From positions 62,001 through 126,000 of the forward strand of contig JADJHR010000019.1 in NCBI GenBank assembly GCA_016707445.1: DNA of 64,000 nt, read 5' to 3'. The notes below the pieces were generated by a model, which had not been told where the DNA came from, did no database searches, and worked only from the letters and a program-made list of their open reading frames with translations. Source of the stretch: Rubrivivax sp. Its GTDB lineage: Bacteria; Pseudomonadota; Gammaproteobacteria; Burkholderiales; Burkholderiaceae_C. How positions within the stretch are numbered: the first letter of the stretch is position 1; each line of letters opens with the position of its first letter. This document shows positions 54,780 through 63,815 of the stretch, one piece after another. Made by a program: the position numbers and the translations under genes.

Positions 54780-56791
54780 GTGGCAGCCGGCTGTTGCGGG
54801 CCGGGTGTGGCGCCAGGTGTGGCGCCGGCTATGGGCGGTGGTGCTGACCGCGGCGGCAGCTCGACCGCCTTCACCGCGACGCGGTAGCGCCGGTCACTGA
54901 TCGCCAGCAGACCACCCAGGGCCATGATGAAGGCGCCGCCCCAGATCCAGTCGACGAAGGGCTTGTGATACACGCGCACCGTCCACGCACCGTCGGGCAG
55001 TTCTTCGCCCAGCGAGACGTAGAGGTCGCGCGTCAGCCCGGTCTGGATCGCGGCCTCGGTCATCGGCATGCCCTGCACCTGGTACACGCGCTTCTCGGGG
55101 TGCATCGTGTAGCTGCGCCCGCCGTCGACGTGCTGGGCCAGGAAATCACCGCGCATGGCCACGTAGTTGGCACCCTGGATCTGCTGCGCGCCCTTGAAGG
55201 TGAAGCGGTAGCCGCCGACCACGGTGCTGCTGCCGATGGCCATCTTCACGTCGTGCTCGGACTGGTAGCCACCCACCATGGTGACGCCGACGATGAACAC
55301 GCCGACGCCTGCGTGTGCCACCACCATGCCCCAGAAGCTGCGCGGCTGCCGCGCCAGCTGGCCGGCGCCGGCGCGCGCGCGCTGCAGCAGCAGCACCGCC
55401 ACCGTGGTGAAGACCCAGGCCGCCAGCAGCAGACCCAGCGCCACCATCCAGCTGAAGCGGCCGGCGGCCAGCGGCAGTGCCAGCGCCGCCACCACGCTGA
55501 TCAGCGCCGGCCATTTGAGACGCTGCGCCAGGTCGGCCACCGAGGCCTGTTTCCAGCGCGCCAGCGGGCCGATGCCCATCAGCAGCACCACCGGCGCCAT
55601 CAGCGGCACGAACACGGCGTCGAAGTAGGGCGGGCCGACCGAGATCTTGCCCAGACCCAGGGCGTCCAGTGCCAGCGGGTACAGCGTGCCCAGCATGACG
55701 GCGCCCGCGGCAGCCACCAGCAGCACGTTGTTGCCCAGCAGCAGCGACTCGCGCGAGACGCGGTCGAAGCGACCGGCAAAACCGACCTGTGCGGCACGCC
55801 AGCCGAACAGCGCCAGCGAGCCGCCGACCACGATCAGCAGAAACAGCAGGATGAAGGTGCCACGTGCCGGGTCGGTGGCAAAGGCGTGCACGCTGGTCAA
55901 CACGCCCGAACGCACGATGAAGGTGCCCAGCAGGCTGAACGAAAAGGCCCCGATCGCCAGCAGCACGGTCCAGGCCTTGAAGGCGCCACGCTTCTCGGCC
56001 ACCGCCAGCGAATGGATGAGTGCGGTGCCGATCAGCCAGGGCATGAAGGACGCGTTTTCCACCGGGTCCCAGAACCACCAGCCGCCCCAGCCCAGCTCGT
56101 AATAGGCCCACCAGCTGCCGAGCGCAATGCCGAGAGTCAGAAAGGCCCAGGCCGCTGTGGTCCAGGGTCGCGACCAGCGCGCCCAGGTGGCGTCGAAACG
56201 GCCCGACAGCAGGGCTGCAACGGCAAAGGCGAAGGCGACCGCGAAGCCGACGTAGCCCATGTAGAGCATGGGCGGGTGGATCACCATGCCCGGGTCCTGC
56301 AGCAGCGGGTTCAGGTCGCGGCCGTCCATGGCTGGTGGCAGCAGGCGATCGAAGGGATTGGACGTGAGCAGGATGAAGAGCAGGAAGCCGACGCTGATGA
56401 AACCCATCACGCCCAGCACGCGTGCCACCATCGCCAGCGGCAGGCTGCGCGACAGCAGGCTGACGGCGCAGGTCCAGCCGCTGAGCATCAGCACCCACAG
56501 CAGCATCGAGCCTTCATGGCTGCCCCAGCTGGCGGCCATGCGGTAGGGCAGCGGCAGCTGGCTGTTGGAATTGGTGGCGACGTTGACGACCGAGAAGTCG
56601 TTGTTGACGAACGAGGCCATCAGACAGCCGAAAGCCAGCAGCACGAAGACGAACTGCGCCAGCGCCGCCGGGCGCGCCAGCTGCATCCAGGCCAGGTTGC
56701 TGCGTGCCGCGCCGATGATCGGCAGCGTGGCCAGTGCGCTGGCGATAAACAGCGCGACGACGAGCGCGAACAAGCCGAGTTCGGGGATCAA
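54776..56791 (-). CDS. ccmF: Heme lyase CcmF
   Basis: 671-residue inner-membrane protein with about 15 TM helices that ligates heme from CcmE to apocytochrome c. The WWD tryptophan-rich domain [19 protein letters not shown] and flanking His residues ([21 protein letters not shown]) are present. A Pro/Ala-rich tail of about 25 residues extends the C-terminus. ATG 56791 overlaps ccmE by 4 bases. Confidence 0.96.
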   Translation of the reverse strand: MIPELGLFALVVALFIASALATLPIIGAARSNLAWMQLARPAALAQFVFVLLAFGCLMASFVNNDFSVVNVATNSNSQLPLPYRMAASWGSHEGSMLLWVLMLSGWTCAVSLLSRSLPLAMVARVLGVMGFISVGFLLFILLTSNPFDRLLPPAMDGRDLNPLLQDPGMVIHPPMLYMGYVGFAVAFAFAVAALLSGRFDATWARWSRPWTTAAWAFLTLGIALGSWWAYYELGWGGWWFWDPVENASFMPWLIGTALIHSLAVAEKRGAFKAWTVLLAIGAFSFSLLGTFIVRSGVLTSVHAFATDPARGTFILLFLLIVVGGSLALFGWRAAQVGFAGRFDRVSRESLLLGNNVLLVAAAGAVMLGTLYPLALDALGLGKISVGPPYFDAVFVPLMAPVVLLMGIGPLARWKQASVADLAQRLKWPALISVVAALALPLAAGRFSWMVALGLLLAAWVFTTVAVLLLQRARAGAGQLARQPRSFWGMVVAHAGVGVFIVGVTMVGGYQSEHDVKMAIGSSTVVGGYRFTFKGAQQIQGANYVAMRGDFLAQHVDGGRSYTMHPEKRVYQVQGMPMTEAAIQTGLTRDLYVSLGEELPDGAWTVRVYHKPFVDWIWGGAFIMALGGLLAISDRRYRVAVKAVELPPRSAPPPIAGATPGATPGPQQPAAT

Positions 56792-57255
56792 GGCCTGGCT
56801 CCTTGCAAGGTGTCGCGCGACTGCGTCTGCGCCTTGGCGGCGCGCTCGACGGCGTTGGCGGCTTCAGGCGGCATGTAGTTCTCGTCGTGCTTGGCCAGCA
56901 CCTCCTGTGCGCGGAAGGTGCCGTCGGCTTCGAGCCGACCCTGCGCGACCACGCCCTTGCCCTCCTTGAACAGGTCGGGAAGGATGCCGCGGTATTCGAC
57001 CGGAATCACCTGCGCGGTGTCGGTGACGGCAAAACGCACCGTCACGCCGTCGCTCTGGCGCTTCACGCTGCCGGCCTCGACCAGGCCGCCGAGGCGGAAG
57101 GTGCGGTCTTTCGGCGCCTGCTGCTTGAGCACGTCGGAGGGGCTGTAGAAGAACACCATGTTGCTGTTGAAGGCGTTCAGCACCAGGGTGACGGCCACGG
57201 CCGCACCGCCCAGCACCACGCCGGCCAGCATCAGTCGTTTATGGCGGGGGGTCAT
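56788..57255 (-). CDS. ccmE: Heme chaperone CcmE
   Basis: 155-residue periplasmic heme chaperone with an N-terminal anchor (about 8-28). The heme-binding His is H123 in [11 protein letters not shown], with Y127 of the HxxxY motif; the OB-fold strand FYSPSDVL and [19 protein letters not shown] are conserved. It overlaps ccmD by 17 bases upstream and ccmF by 4 downstream. Confidence 0.95.
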   Translation of the reverse strand: MTPRHKRLMLAGVVLGGAAVAVTLVLNAFNSNMVFFYSPSDVLKQQAPKDRTFRLGGLVEAGSVKRQSDGVTVRFAVTDTAQVIPVEYRGILPDLFKEGKGVVAQGRLEADGTFRAQEVLAKHDENYMPPEAANAVERAAKAQTQSRDTLQGARP

Positions 57256-57442
57256 TGAATTCTCCAGAATCGTCGGCGTGCAGCAAACGTTGGTTGCGCA
57301 CTTCGGCCAGGGCCTGGCGGCGGCGCTGCGTCAGCAGCATCAGTTCTGCGCCGAGCACGATGGCGGTGACCGCGAACGAGCCCCAGACGTAGAGCCCGTA
57401 GCCGCCCATGGACCAGAAATCGGGCCAGGCGTTCCAGTACAT
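57239..57442 (-). CDS. ccmD: Heme exporter protein CcmD
   Basis: 67-residue single-TM protein (helix about 14-37: [21 protein letters not shown]) followed by a basic tail ([16 protein letters not shown]). CcmD is a small component that stabilises CcmC-CcmE and release of holo-CcmE. ATG 57442 overlaps the ccmC stop by one base (TGATG). Too small for many annotations, but position and pattern are clear. Confidence 0.92.
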   Translation of the reverse strand: MYWNAWPDFWSMGGYGLYVWGSFAVTAIVLGAELMLLTQRRRQALAEVRNQRLLHADDSGEFNDPPP

Positions 57443-58218
57443 CAGCGCGCCTCCTGCAGCTGTTGTACCCAGTCGGTGTGCTTTTCGCGCTCGAGAATGA
57501 TCGCGCGCACGCGCTGCAGCGCGGCCGCGATGCCGTAGACCCAGAAGGCGAACACCATCAGCAGCAGCCCCGTCAGCATCGAACTGGCCATGCTGGGCGC
57601 ACGCGTCAGGTTGATTGTCGAGCCCTGGTGCAGCGTGTTCCACCACTGCACGCTGAAGTAGATGATGGGCACGTTGACCACGCCCACCAGCGCCACGATG
57701 GCGCCGGCGCGGTCGGCTCGGCGCGGGTCGTCGGCAGCAGCCTGCAGCGCCATGAAGCCCAGGTACAGGAACAGCAGCAGCAGTTCGCTGGTGAGCCGCG
57801 CGTCCCATACCCACCAGGTGCCCCAGGTCGGCTTGCCCCACAGCGCGCCGGTCCACAGCGCGATGAAGGTCATCAGCGCACCGGTGGGGGCCAGCGCAGT
57901 GGCCATCATCGACGACAACCGGGTGTTGAGCACCAGGCCCAGAGCGGCCCAGAAGGCCATCGCCACGTACATCAGCATCGACATCCAGGCCGCGGGCACG
58001 TGGATGAAGATGATGCGGTAGCTGTCACCTTGCTGGAAGTCGGTGGGCGCGATCAGCAGGCCCACCGCCAGGCCGGCCAGCGCCAGCAGCGCGGCCAGCC
58101 CCCACAGCCACGGCAGCAGCCGGCCGGCCAGCGGGTAGAACTGCTGCGGCGACGCGAGGCGGAACCAGTGCCAGCGCTTCGAGGCTTCGGTTTTGGGGGC
58201 GGTGGCGGCGTGGGACAC
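57442..58218 (-). CDS. ccmC: Heme transporter/ligase CcmC
   Basis: 258-residue inner-membrane protein with six TM helices that loads heme onto CcmE. The WWD motif GTWWVWDARLTSEL and the conserved His residues (IFIHVPAAWMSM; NTLHQGSTI) are visible. Start GTG 58218 (VSHAATAPK) has only a weak ribosome site and a 101-base gap to ccmB with a possible hairpin; frames further upstream are spurious. Confidence 0.94.
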   Translation of the reverse strand: MSHAATAPKTEASKRWHWFRLASPQQFYPLAGRLLPWLWGLAALLALAGLAVGLLIAPTDFQQGDSYRIIFIHVPAAWMSMLMYVAMAFWAALGLVLNTRLSSMMATALAPTGALMTFIALWTGALWGKPTWGTWWVWDARLTSELLLLFLYLGFMALQAAADDPRRADRAGAIVALVGVVNVPIIYFSVQWWNTLHQGSTINLTRAPSMASSMLTGLLLMVFAFWVYGIAAALQRVRAIILEREKHTDWVQQLQEAR

Positions 58219-58278
58219 GGGGTTGGAGCAGGGTGCGGGTGGGGCGGGCCGGCGGCCGTGCCCGAACTCTACCGCCCT

Positions 58279-58317
58279 GGCCAAGCCCCTTTCTGAAACT
58301 GCCGGAAGGCCTTGGCC
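58279..58317 (-). other. Hairpin in the ccmB-ccmC gap
   Basis: GGCCAAG (58279-58285) is complementary to CTTGGCC (58311-58317), with a possible inner CCTT/AAGG pairing. It fills much of the only long gap in the ccm operon. It may attenuate or stabilise the transcript, or be chance in GC-rich DNA. Confidence 0.35.
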
Positions 58318-58319
58318 GA

Positions 58320-59012
58320 TCACTCGCAGGCGATTCGCATCGCTTGACCCAGCGCAAACGGCACGGTCACCAGGCCAGCCACCAGCAAGGCGCCGAGCAA
58401 GGAGAACAGCCCCTGCACCGGCATGCCGGCCATCTGCTGCTGCACCACGCCACTGCCGAAGATCAACAGCGGCGCGTTCAGCGGCAGCACGATCAGCGCC
58501 GTCAAGACGCCGCTGCCACGCAGCCCCAGGGCCAGCGCCGCACCCACCGCGCCCAGCAGGCTGAGCACCGGGGTGCCCACCAGCAGCGACAGCAGCAACA
58601 CCATGATGGCCGGGCCGTCCAGGCCATACTGCAGACCCAGCAAGGGCGATACCAGCACCAGCGGCAGCCCGGTGGTCAGCCAATGTCCGGCCACCTTGGC
58701 CAGCGCCAGCAGCGGCAGCGGGTGCGGGCGCAGCAGCAGCTGTTCCAGCGTGCCGTCGGCATGGTCGGCGACAAACAGCCGCGGCAGGCTGAGCAGGCTG
58801 GCCAGCAGCGCCGCCACCCAGACCACACCGGGGCCGATCTCGCGCAGCAGCCGCGGCTCGCTGCCCACGCCCAGTGGGAACAGGCTGGCCACGACGACGA
58901 AGAAGACCAGTCCGGTGACCGCGTCGGCACGGTGGCGTGCGGTGACCATCAGGTCACGCCGCAGCGTGGCCCAGAGGGCACGGCGCAGCGAAGGATGAGG
59001 CTGCGCCGTCAC
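58320..59012 (-). CDS. ccmB: Heme exporter protein CcmB
   Basis: 230-residue inner-membrane subunit with six TM helices, permease partner of the CcmA ATPase in the CcmABCD complex that releases holo-CcmE. Typical features: ALWATLRRDLMVTARHRAD at the start and ADHADGTLEQLLL in the first loop, LLLSLLVGTPVLSLLGAVGA later. GTG 59012 overlaps the ccmA stop as GTGA, so coupling is likely. Confidence 0.95.
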   Translation of the reverse strand: MTAQPHPSLRRALWATLRRDLMVTARHRADAVTGLVFFVVVASLFPLGVGSEPRLLREIGPGVVWVAALLASLLSLPRLFVADHADGTLEQLLLRPHPLPLLALAKVAGHWLTTGLPLVLVSPLLGLQYGLDGPAIMVLLLSLLVGTPVLSLLGAVGAALALGLRGSGVLTALIVLPLNAPLLIFGSGVVQQQMAGMPVQGLFSLLGALLVAGLVTVPFALGQAMRIACE

Positions 59013-59656
59013 GACAGGCGCAAGGACTGCAGTTGCGCCGGTGCGATCGGCAGGTCCATGTGGCTGGTCACCACCGCCAGCCCGCCGCCGGCCAGATGGG
59101 TTTCGATCAGCCGCCCCAGCTGCGCCACCGCGTCGACATCCAGCGCGTTGAAAGGCTCGTCCAGGATCCACAGCCGCGCCGGGGTGAGCTGCAGCCGCGC
59201 CAGCGCCGCGCGCCGACGCTGGCCGGCGGACAGCACCCGCAGCGGCAGCCGGGCCTGGCGCGCCAGGCCCCAGCCGGCCAGCGCGTCGGCGATGCGGGCA
59301 CCGTCGACGCCCGATGTGCCGGCCAGATCGGCTTCGATGGCCAGGTTCTCGGCTGCAGTCAATTCTTCCTTCAGGCCGCCCAGATGGCCCAGGTAGAGCA
59401 GCGCCTGGGCATAGGCCTCACGCTGGCGCCGGATCGGCTGGCCGGCCCAGCGCACCTCGCCGGCCGCCGGCAGCGCCAGCCCGGCCAAGAGGCGCAGCAG
59501 GCTGGTCTTGCCGGCGCCGTTGGCGCCTTCGACACGCAGCAACTGGCCCGCGGCCAGACTGAGGTCGAGCCCGCGGAACAGGCGGCGGTCACCGCGCACG
59601 CAGGCCAGATCCTGGGTCTCGAGCAAGGGCGGGGTCGCGGGTGGGGAGGGCAGCAC
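59009..59656 (-). CDS. ccmA: Heme exporter ATP-binding protein CcmA
   Basis: 215-residue ABC ATPase. Walker A GANGAGKT (44-51), Q-loop region YLGHLGGLKEEL, signature LSAGQ, Walker B LWILDEPFNALD and the switch His in SHMDL are present. Drives release of heme-loaded CcmE. First gene of the minus-strand ccm operon; the promoter must lie in the 157-base spacer shared with ccmI. Confidence 0.96.
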   Translation of the reverse strand: MLPSPPATPPLLETQDLACVRGDRRLFRGLDLSLAAGQLLRVEGANGAGKTSLLRLLAGLALPAAGEVRWAGQPIRRQREAYAQALLYLGHLGGLKEELTAAENLAIEADLAGTSGVDGARIADALAGWGLARQARLPLRVLSAGQRRRAALARLQLTPARLWILDEPFNALDVDAVAQLGRLIETHLAGGGLAVVTSHMDLPIAPAQLQSLRLS

Positions 59657-59813
59657 GGTGCCGATTGTGCCCAGGGTGCCTGGCCCGGTCGCCGCTGCCT
59701 TGTGCTGACGTAAGGAAGGGCCGGGCCGGTCTTGCTATCGTCGCGGCCATGTCCTGTGCGATCCTTCTTGAACGCTTGTCGATGCTTGCCCAGCCGGCAG
59801 TCGGAGAGCCTGC

Positions 59814-61067
59814 ATGCTGATGTTCTGGTTGCTGGCCGCAGTGCTGCTGGTCGCCGCGCTGGCGTTGCTCATGCCGGCGCTGTGGTGGCCGCGGCCGGCC
59901 ACGCCAGGCATGACCGGTGGTGCCAACGTGGCGGTCTACCGCGACCAGCTGCGCGAGGCCGAGCGTGACCTGGCCGCCGACGTGATCTCGCCCGAGCGCT
60001 TCGAGCAGCTCAAGACCGAAATCCAGCGCCGCGTGCTCGAAGACACGCAGGCCGTGGCAGCGCCGGCGGCCGTGCAGCGGCCGGCCAGGCGCACCGCGCT
60101 GGTGCTGGCGCTGGTGATCCCCTTGGCCAGCGTGGCCACCTACCTGGTGCTGGGCCAGCCCAAGGCAACGGCACCGATGCAAGGCACCGAGCTGGCCGCG
60201 GCCGCCAGCCAGGCTGCCGGGCAGCATGAAGTCACCGCCGAGCAGATCGAGCGCATGGTGTCGGCGCTGGCCGAACGCCTGAAGACCGATCCTGACAACG
60301 CCGAGGGCTGGGACATGCTGGGCCGCAGCTACTCGGCGCTGGAGCGCTACACCGACGCCGCGGCGGCATTCCAGCGCGTCAGCCGGCTGCAGCCGCGCAA
60401 TGCCGGGGCGCTGGCCGACCAGGCCGACGCGCTGGGCATGGCACAGGGCCGCAGCCTGGCCGGCGAGCCGGCCCGGCTGGTGCAGCAGGCGCTGGCGGTC
60501 GATCCGCGCAACATCAAGGCGCTGGCGCTGGCCGGCAGCGTGGCGCTCGAAGCCGGCGACCTGGCCGGCGCGCGTACCCATTGGCAGCGCATGCTGGCCG
60601 AAGTGCCGGCCGATTCGCAGATCGCGCGCTCGGTGCAGGCCAACCTGGCCGAGATCGCACAGCGCGAAAGCGGCAAGTCGGCCACGGCGCCCCCAGTGGC
60701 CGCATCGGCAGCAGCGACCGGGCCGGCGCAGATCCGCGGCGAGGTGGTGCTGAGCCCGGCGCTGGCAGCCCGAGTGGCGGCGGGCGACACGGTGTATGTC
60801 TTTGCGCGCGCCGTGCAGGGGCCGCGGCTGCCGCTGGCCATCGTGCGCCAGCCCGTGGGGCGCTGGCCGCTGTCGTTCACGCTCGACGACTCGTCGTCGA
60901 TGACACCTACGGCCAAGTTGTCGGGCTTTGCCCAGGTGGTGGTTGGCGCGCGCGTGTCGCGCAGCGGCGATGCGACGCCGCAGAGCGGCGACCTGATCGG
61001 CCAGAGCGAACCCGTGGCCCACACGGCGCAGGGCCTGCGGGTGGTGATCGACAAAGTGCAGCCCTGA
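59814..61067 (+). CDS. ccmI: Cytochrome c biogenesis protein CcmI
   Basis: 417 residues. An N-terminal TM pair (about 3-25 and 92-110) separated by a cytoplasmic leucine-rich helix (YRDQLREAERDLAADVISPE), then TPR motifs (about 155-270: AEGWDMLGRSYSALERYTDAAAAF) and a C-terminal CcmI_2-like beta-domain (QIRGEVVLSPALAARV, then AKLSGFAQVVVGARVSRSG). CcmI chaperones apocytochrome c for CcmF/H. It is transcribed opposite to ccmA-H, divergent from ccmA. ATG 59814 or 59820 could be the start. Confidence 0.93.
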   Translation: MLMFWLLAAVLLVAALALLMPALWWPRPATPGMTGGANVAVYRDQLREAERDLAADVISPERFEQLKTEIQRRVLEDTQAVAAPAAVQRPARRTALVLALVIPLASVATYLVLGQPKATAPMQGTELAAAASQAAGQHEVTAEQIERMVSALAERLKTDPDNAEGWDMLGRSYSALERYTDAAAAFQRVSRLQPRNAGALADQADALGMAQGRSLAGEPARLVQQALAVDPRNIKALALAGSVALEAGDLAGARTHWQRMLAEVPADSQIARSVQANLAEIAQRESGKSATAPPVAASAAATGPAQIRGEVVLSPALAARVAAGDTVYVFARAVQGPRLPLAIVRQPVGRWPLSFTLDDSSSMTPTAKLSGFAQVVVGARVSRSGDATPQSGDLIGQSEPVAHTAQGLRVVIDKVQP

Positions 61068-61085
61068 CGGGCCAGGAGCACCAGC

Positions 61086-63773
61086 GTGGACCGCCACTTC
61101 CTCAATCCGCTGTTCAGTCCGAAGTCGATCGTCGTTTTCGCCGGCAACCCCGACAAGCCCGAGGCACCGACGCCGATGGCTGCCACGGTGCGCCGCGAGC
61201 TGCGCGAAAGCGGCTATGCCGGCCAGCTGACCTGGCTGGACATCGAGATGAGCGGCACGCTGGCTGATCTGGCCCAGTCAAGGGCTGATCTGGCCGTGAT
61301 CGCACTGCCGGCCGAACAGGTGAGCGCGGCGATGGAGATCGTCGGCCGCATCCGCTGCCGCGCGGCCTTGGTACTGTCCAGCGGCCTGCCGCTGGCGCTG
61401 TGCAACGATCTGCAGCAGATCGCACGGCGCTACGGCGTCAACCTGCTCGGTCCCAACAGCCTGGGTTTCCAGCGCCCGCCGCTCAAGCTCAACGTCAGCA
61501 CGCTGGGCCCGCTGGCGGCGCCGGGGCCGCTGGCGCTGGTGTCGCAATCGGGCGCCCTGACGGCGGCCATCCTGGATTGGGCGCGGCACAACGGCGTCGG
61601 CTTCTCGGCCGTGGTCTCGCTCGGCCCGAACACCGTGGTCGAGCTGCCGCAGGTGCTTGACTACCTGGCCAACGATGCCGGCACGCAGAGCATCCTGGTC
61701 TACATGGAGGGTATCCGCAGCGCACGCCGGTTCATGAGCGCGCTGCGTGCCGCCGCCTATGCCAAGCCGGTGGTGGTCATGAAAGCCGGCCGGCGGCCCG
61801 CCGGCACGCGCGCGGCGCTGACACATTCGGCGTCCATCGTCGGCAGCGACGAGGTCTTCGACGCCGCCTTGCGCCGCGCCGGCGTGGTGCGCGTGCGCGC
61901 CTTCACGCAGCTGTTCTCGGCCGCCAAGTGCCTGGCCTCGCGCTTCAGGCCGGTGGGCAAGCGGCTGGCCATCGTCACCAACGGCGGCGGCCCCGGTGTG
62001 CTGGCGGCCGACTGGGCCGGCGAGATCGGCCTGGACGTGGCGCAGCTGGGCGCCGAGTCGCTGGCCGCGCTGATGCCGCAGCTGTCGCCGCTGGCGACCA
62101 GTGATGGCGTGATCGACCTGGGCGAGGACGCCACTGGCGAGCATTACCGCGCCGCGCTGCAGGCCTGCGTGAAGGACCGCGCTGCCGACGGCGTGCTGCT
62201 GATCCATTCGCCCAAGGCCGACGGCGACCCGACCGCGATCGCGCAGGCGGTGGCCGAGGCGTTCTCGCCCACCGGCAAGCCCGTGCTGGGCTGCTGGATG
62301 GGTGACGCCAGCGTGCGTGAAGGCCGCGCCGACCTGGCGCTGGCCCTGCTGCCGACCTTTCGCACCCCCGAGGCGGCGGTGGATGCCTTCAACAGCATCG
62401 CCAGCTTCTACCGCAACCAGCAACTGCTGCAGCAGACGCCGCCGCCGCTGTCGGAGCTGGCCGCACCCGACACCGAGGGCGCGCGGCTGCTGATCGAGGC
62501 GGTGCTGGCCGAGCGCCGCAAGGTGCTGACCGAGATGGAGAGCAAGGCCCTGCTGGCCGCCTTCCATGTGCCGGTGACGCGCACCATGCTGGCACGCAGC
62601 GCCAACGAGGCGATGCTGATTGCCAGCCAGCTGGGCTACCCGGTGGCGCTGAAGATCGACTCGCCCGACATCAGCCACAAGAGCGACGTGCAGGGCGTGG
62701 CGCTGAACGTGGCGTCGGCCGCGCAGGTGCGCGATGTCTACATCGACATGCATGAGTCGGTGACGCGCGCACTGCCGCAGGCGCGCATCAACGGCATCAC
62801 CATCCAGCCCATGGCCGGCCTGAAGCGCGGGCGCGAGGTCTACATCGGGCTGACCACCGACGACCCCTTCGGCCCGGTGATCACCTTCGGCGCCGGCGGC
62901 ACCATGATCGAGCTGGTGGCCGACCGCGCGATGGAGCTGCCACCACTGAACCAGTTTCTGGCGCGCCGCCTGATCGAACGCAGCCGCGTCGTCGAGACCC
63001 TGGGCGCCTGGCGCGGCGCACCGGCGGCCGACCTGCAGGCGCTGGAGCACATGCTGCTGCGCGTGTCGGAGATGGTGTGCGCGCTGCCGCAGCTGCGCGA
63101 GATGGACATCAACCCGGTGATCGTCGACGACAGCGGCGCGCTGGCGGTGGACGCGCGCATCGTCATCGACCATGCGCCGCACAACGTCAACTCGCCGGGC
63201 GCCTACCACCACCTGGCGATCCTGCCCTACCCGACGGCGCATGAACGCCAATGGCCGATGAAGGGCGGCGGCCTGTACACCATCCGCCCGATCCGCCCCG
63301 ACGACGCCGACATGCTGCAAGCCCTGGTGCGCGGGCTGTCGCAGGAAAGCCGCTACTTTCGTTTTGCCAGCACCATGCCCGAACTGCCCGCGCGCATGCT
63401 GGCGCGCTACACGCTGATCGACTACGACCGTGAAATGGCGCTGGTGGCCGTGCACCGGGCGCGCCAGGCCAACGCCGATGGCAGTGTGAGCGAGAGCGAG
63501 CGCATCGTCGGTGTGTCGCGCTACATCACCAACCCCGACCAGACCAGTTGCGAGTTCAGCCTGGTGGTGGCCGACGACTTCACGGGCCAGGGCCTGGGTT
63601 CGCGGCTGATGCTCAGCATCATCGACGCCGCACGCGCCAAGGGCCTGTCCGAGATTGATGGCCTGATCCTGGCCAACAACCGCAACATGCTGCGCCTGAT
63701 GGCCAGCCTGGGCTTCAGCGTGCGGCCCTTCGCCGAAGATCCGGGGTTCAAGCTGGCGAGCAAGGCGCTGTAA
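61086..63773 (+). CDS. Pat-like acyl-CoA synthetase/GNAT acetyltransferase fusion
   Basis: 895-residue protein of the bacterial Pat/YfiQ type, lysine acetyltransferases that regulate acetyl-CoA synthetase. Domains: CoA-binding (about 10-130, SKSIVVFAGNP), succinyl-CoA-ligase-like (about 140-290, VSQSGALTAAILDWA; ALTHSASIVGSDEVF), an ATP-grasp-like part (about 480-700, GYPVALKIDSPDISHKSDV; EVYIGLTTDDPFGPVITFG), then a GNAT domain (about 720-895, TIRPIRPDDADMLQALVRG; VADDFTGQGLGSRLM). GTG 61086 begins 18 bases after ccmI. Whether the ligase half is active cannot be judged; a role in protein acetylation is the best guess. Confidence 0.9.
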   Translation: MDRHFLNPLFSPKSIVVFAGNPDKPEAPTPMAATVRRELRESGYAGQLTWLDIEMSGTLADLAQSRADLAVIALPAEQVSAAMEIVGRIRCRAALVLSSGLPLALCNDLQQIARRYGVNLLGPNSLGFQRPPLKLNVSTLGPLAAPGPLALVSQSGALTAAILDWARHNGVGFSAVVSLGPNTVVELPQVLDYLANDAGTQSILVYMEGIRSARRFMSALRAAAYAKPVVVMKAGRRPAGTRAALTHSASIVGSDEVFDAALRRAGVVRVRAFTQLFSAAKCLASRFRPVGKRLAIVTNGGGPGVLAADWAGEIGLDVAQLGAESLAALMPQLSPLATSDGVIDLGEDATGEHYRAALQACVKDRAADGVLLIHSPKADGDPTAIAQAVAEAFSPTGKPVLGCWMGDASVREGRADLALALLPTFRTPEAAVDAFNSIASFYRNQQLLQQTPPPLSELAAPDTEGARLLIEAVLAERRKVLTEMESKALLAAFHVPVTRTMLARSANEAMLIASQLGYPVALKIDSPDISHKSDVQGVALNVASAAQVRDVYIDMHESVTRALPQARINGITIQPMAGLKRGREVYIGLTTDDPFGPVITFGAGGTMIELVADRAMELPPLNQFLARRLIERSRVVETLGAWRGAPAADLQALEHMLLRVSEMVCALPQLREMDINPVIVDDSGALAVDARIVIDHAPHNVNSPGAYHHLAILPYPTAHERQWPMKGGGLYTIRPIRPDDADMLQALVRGLSQESRYFRFASTMPELPARMLARYTLIDYDREMALVAVHRARQANADGSVSESERIVGVSRYITNPDQTSCEFSLVVADDFTGQGLGSRLMLSIIDAARAKGLSEIDGLILANNRNMLRLMASLGFSVRPFAEDPGFKLASKAL

Positions 63774-63815
63774 GCGCCGCTCATCTCGCTCATGCTTGTC
63801 CCTGGATTGGGCCGA

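Noticed and set aside
54965..56878. 637-codon plus-strand frame opposite ccmF
   Set aside because: Shadow of the conserved CcmF heme lyase; the product is Gln/His/Arg-rich with no recognisable pattern.
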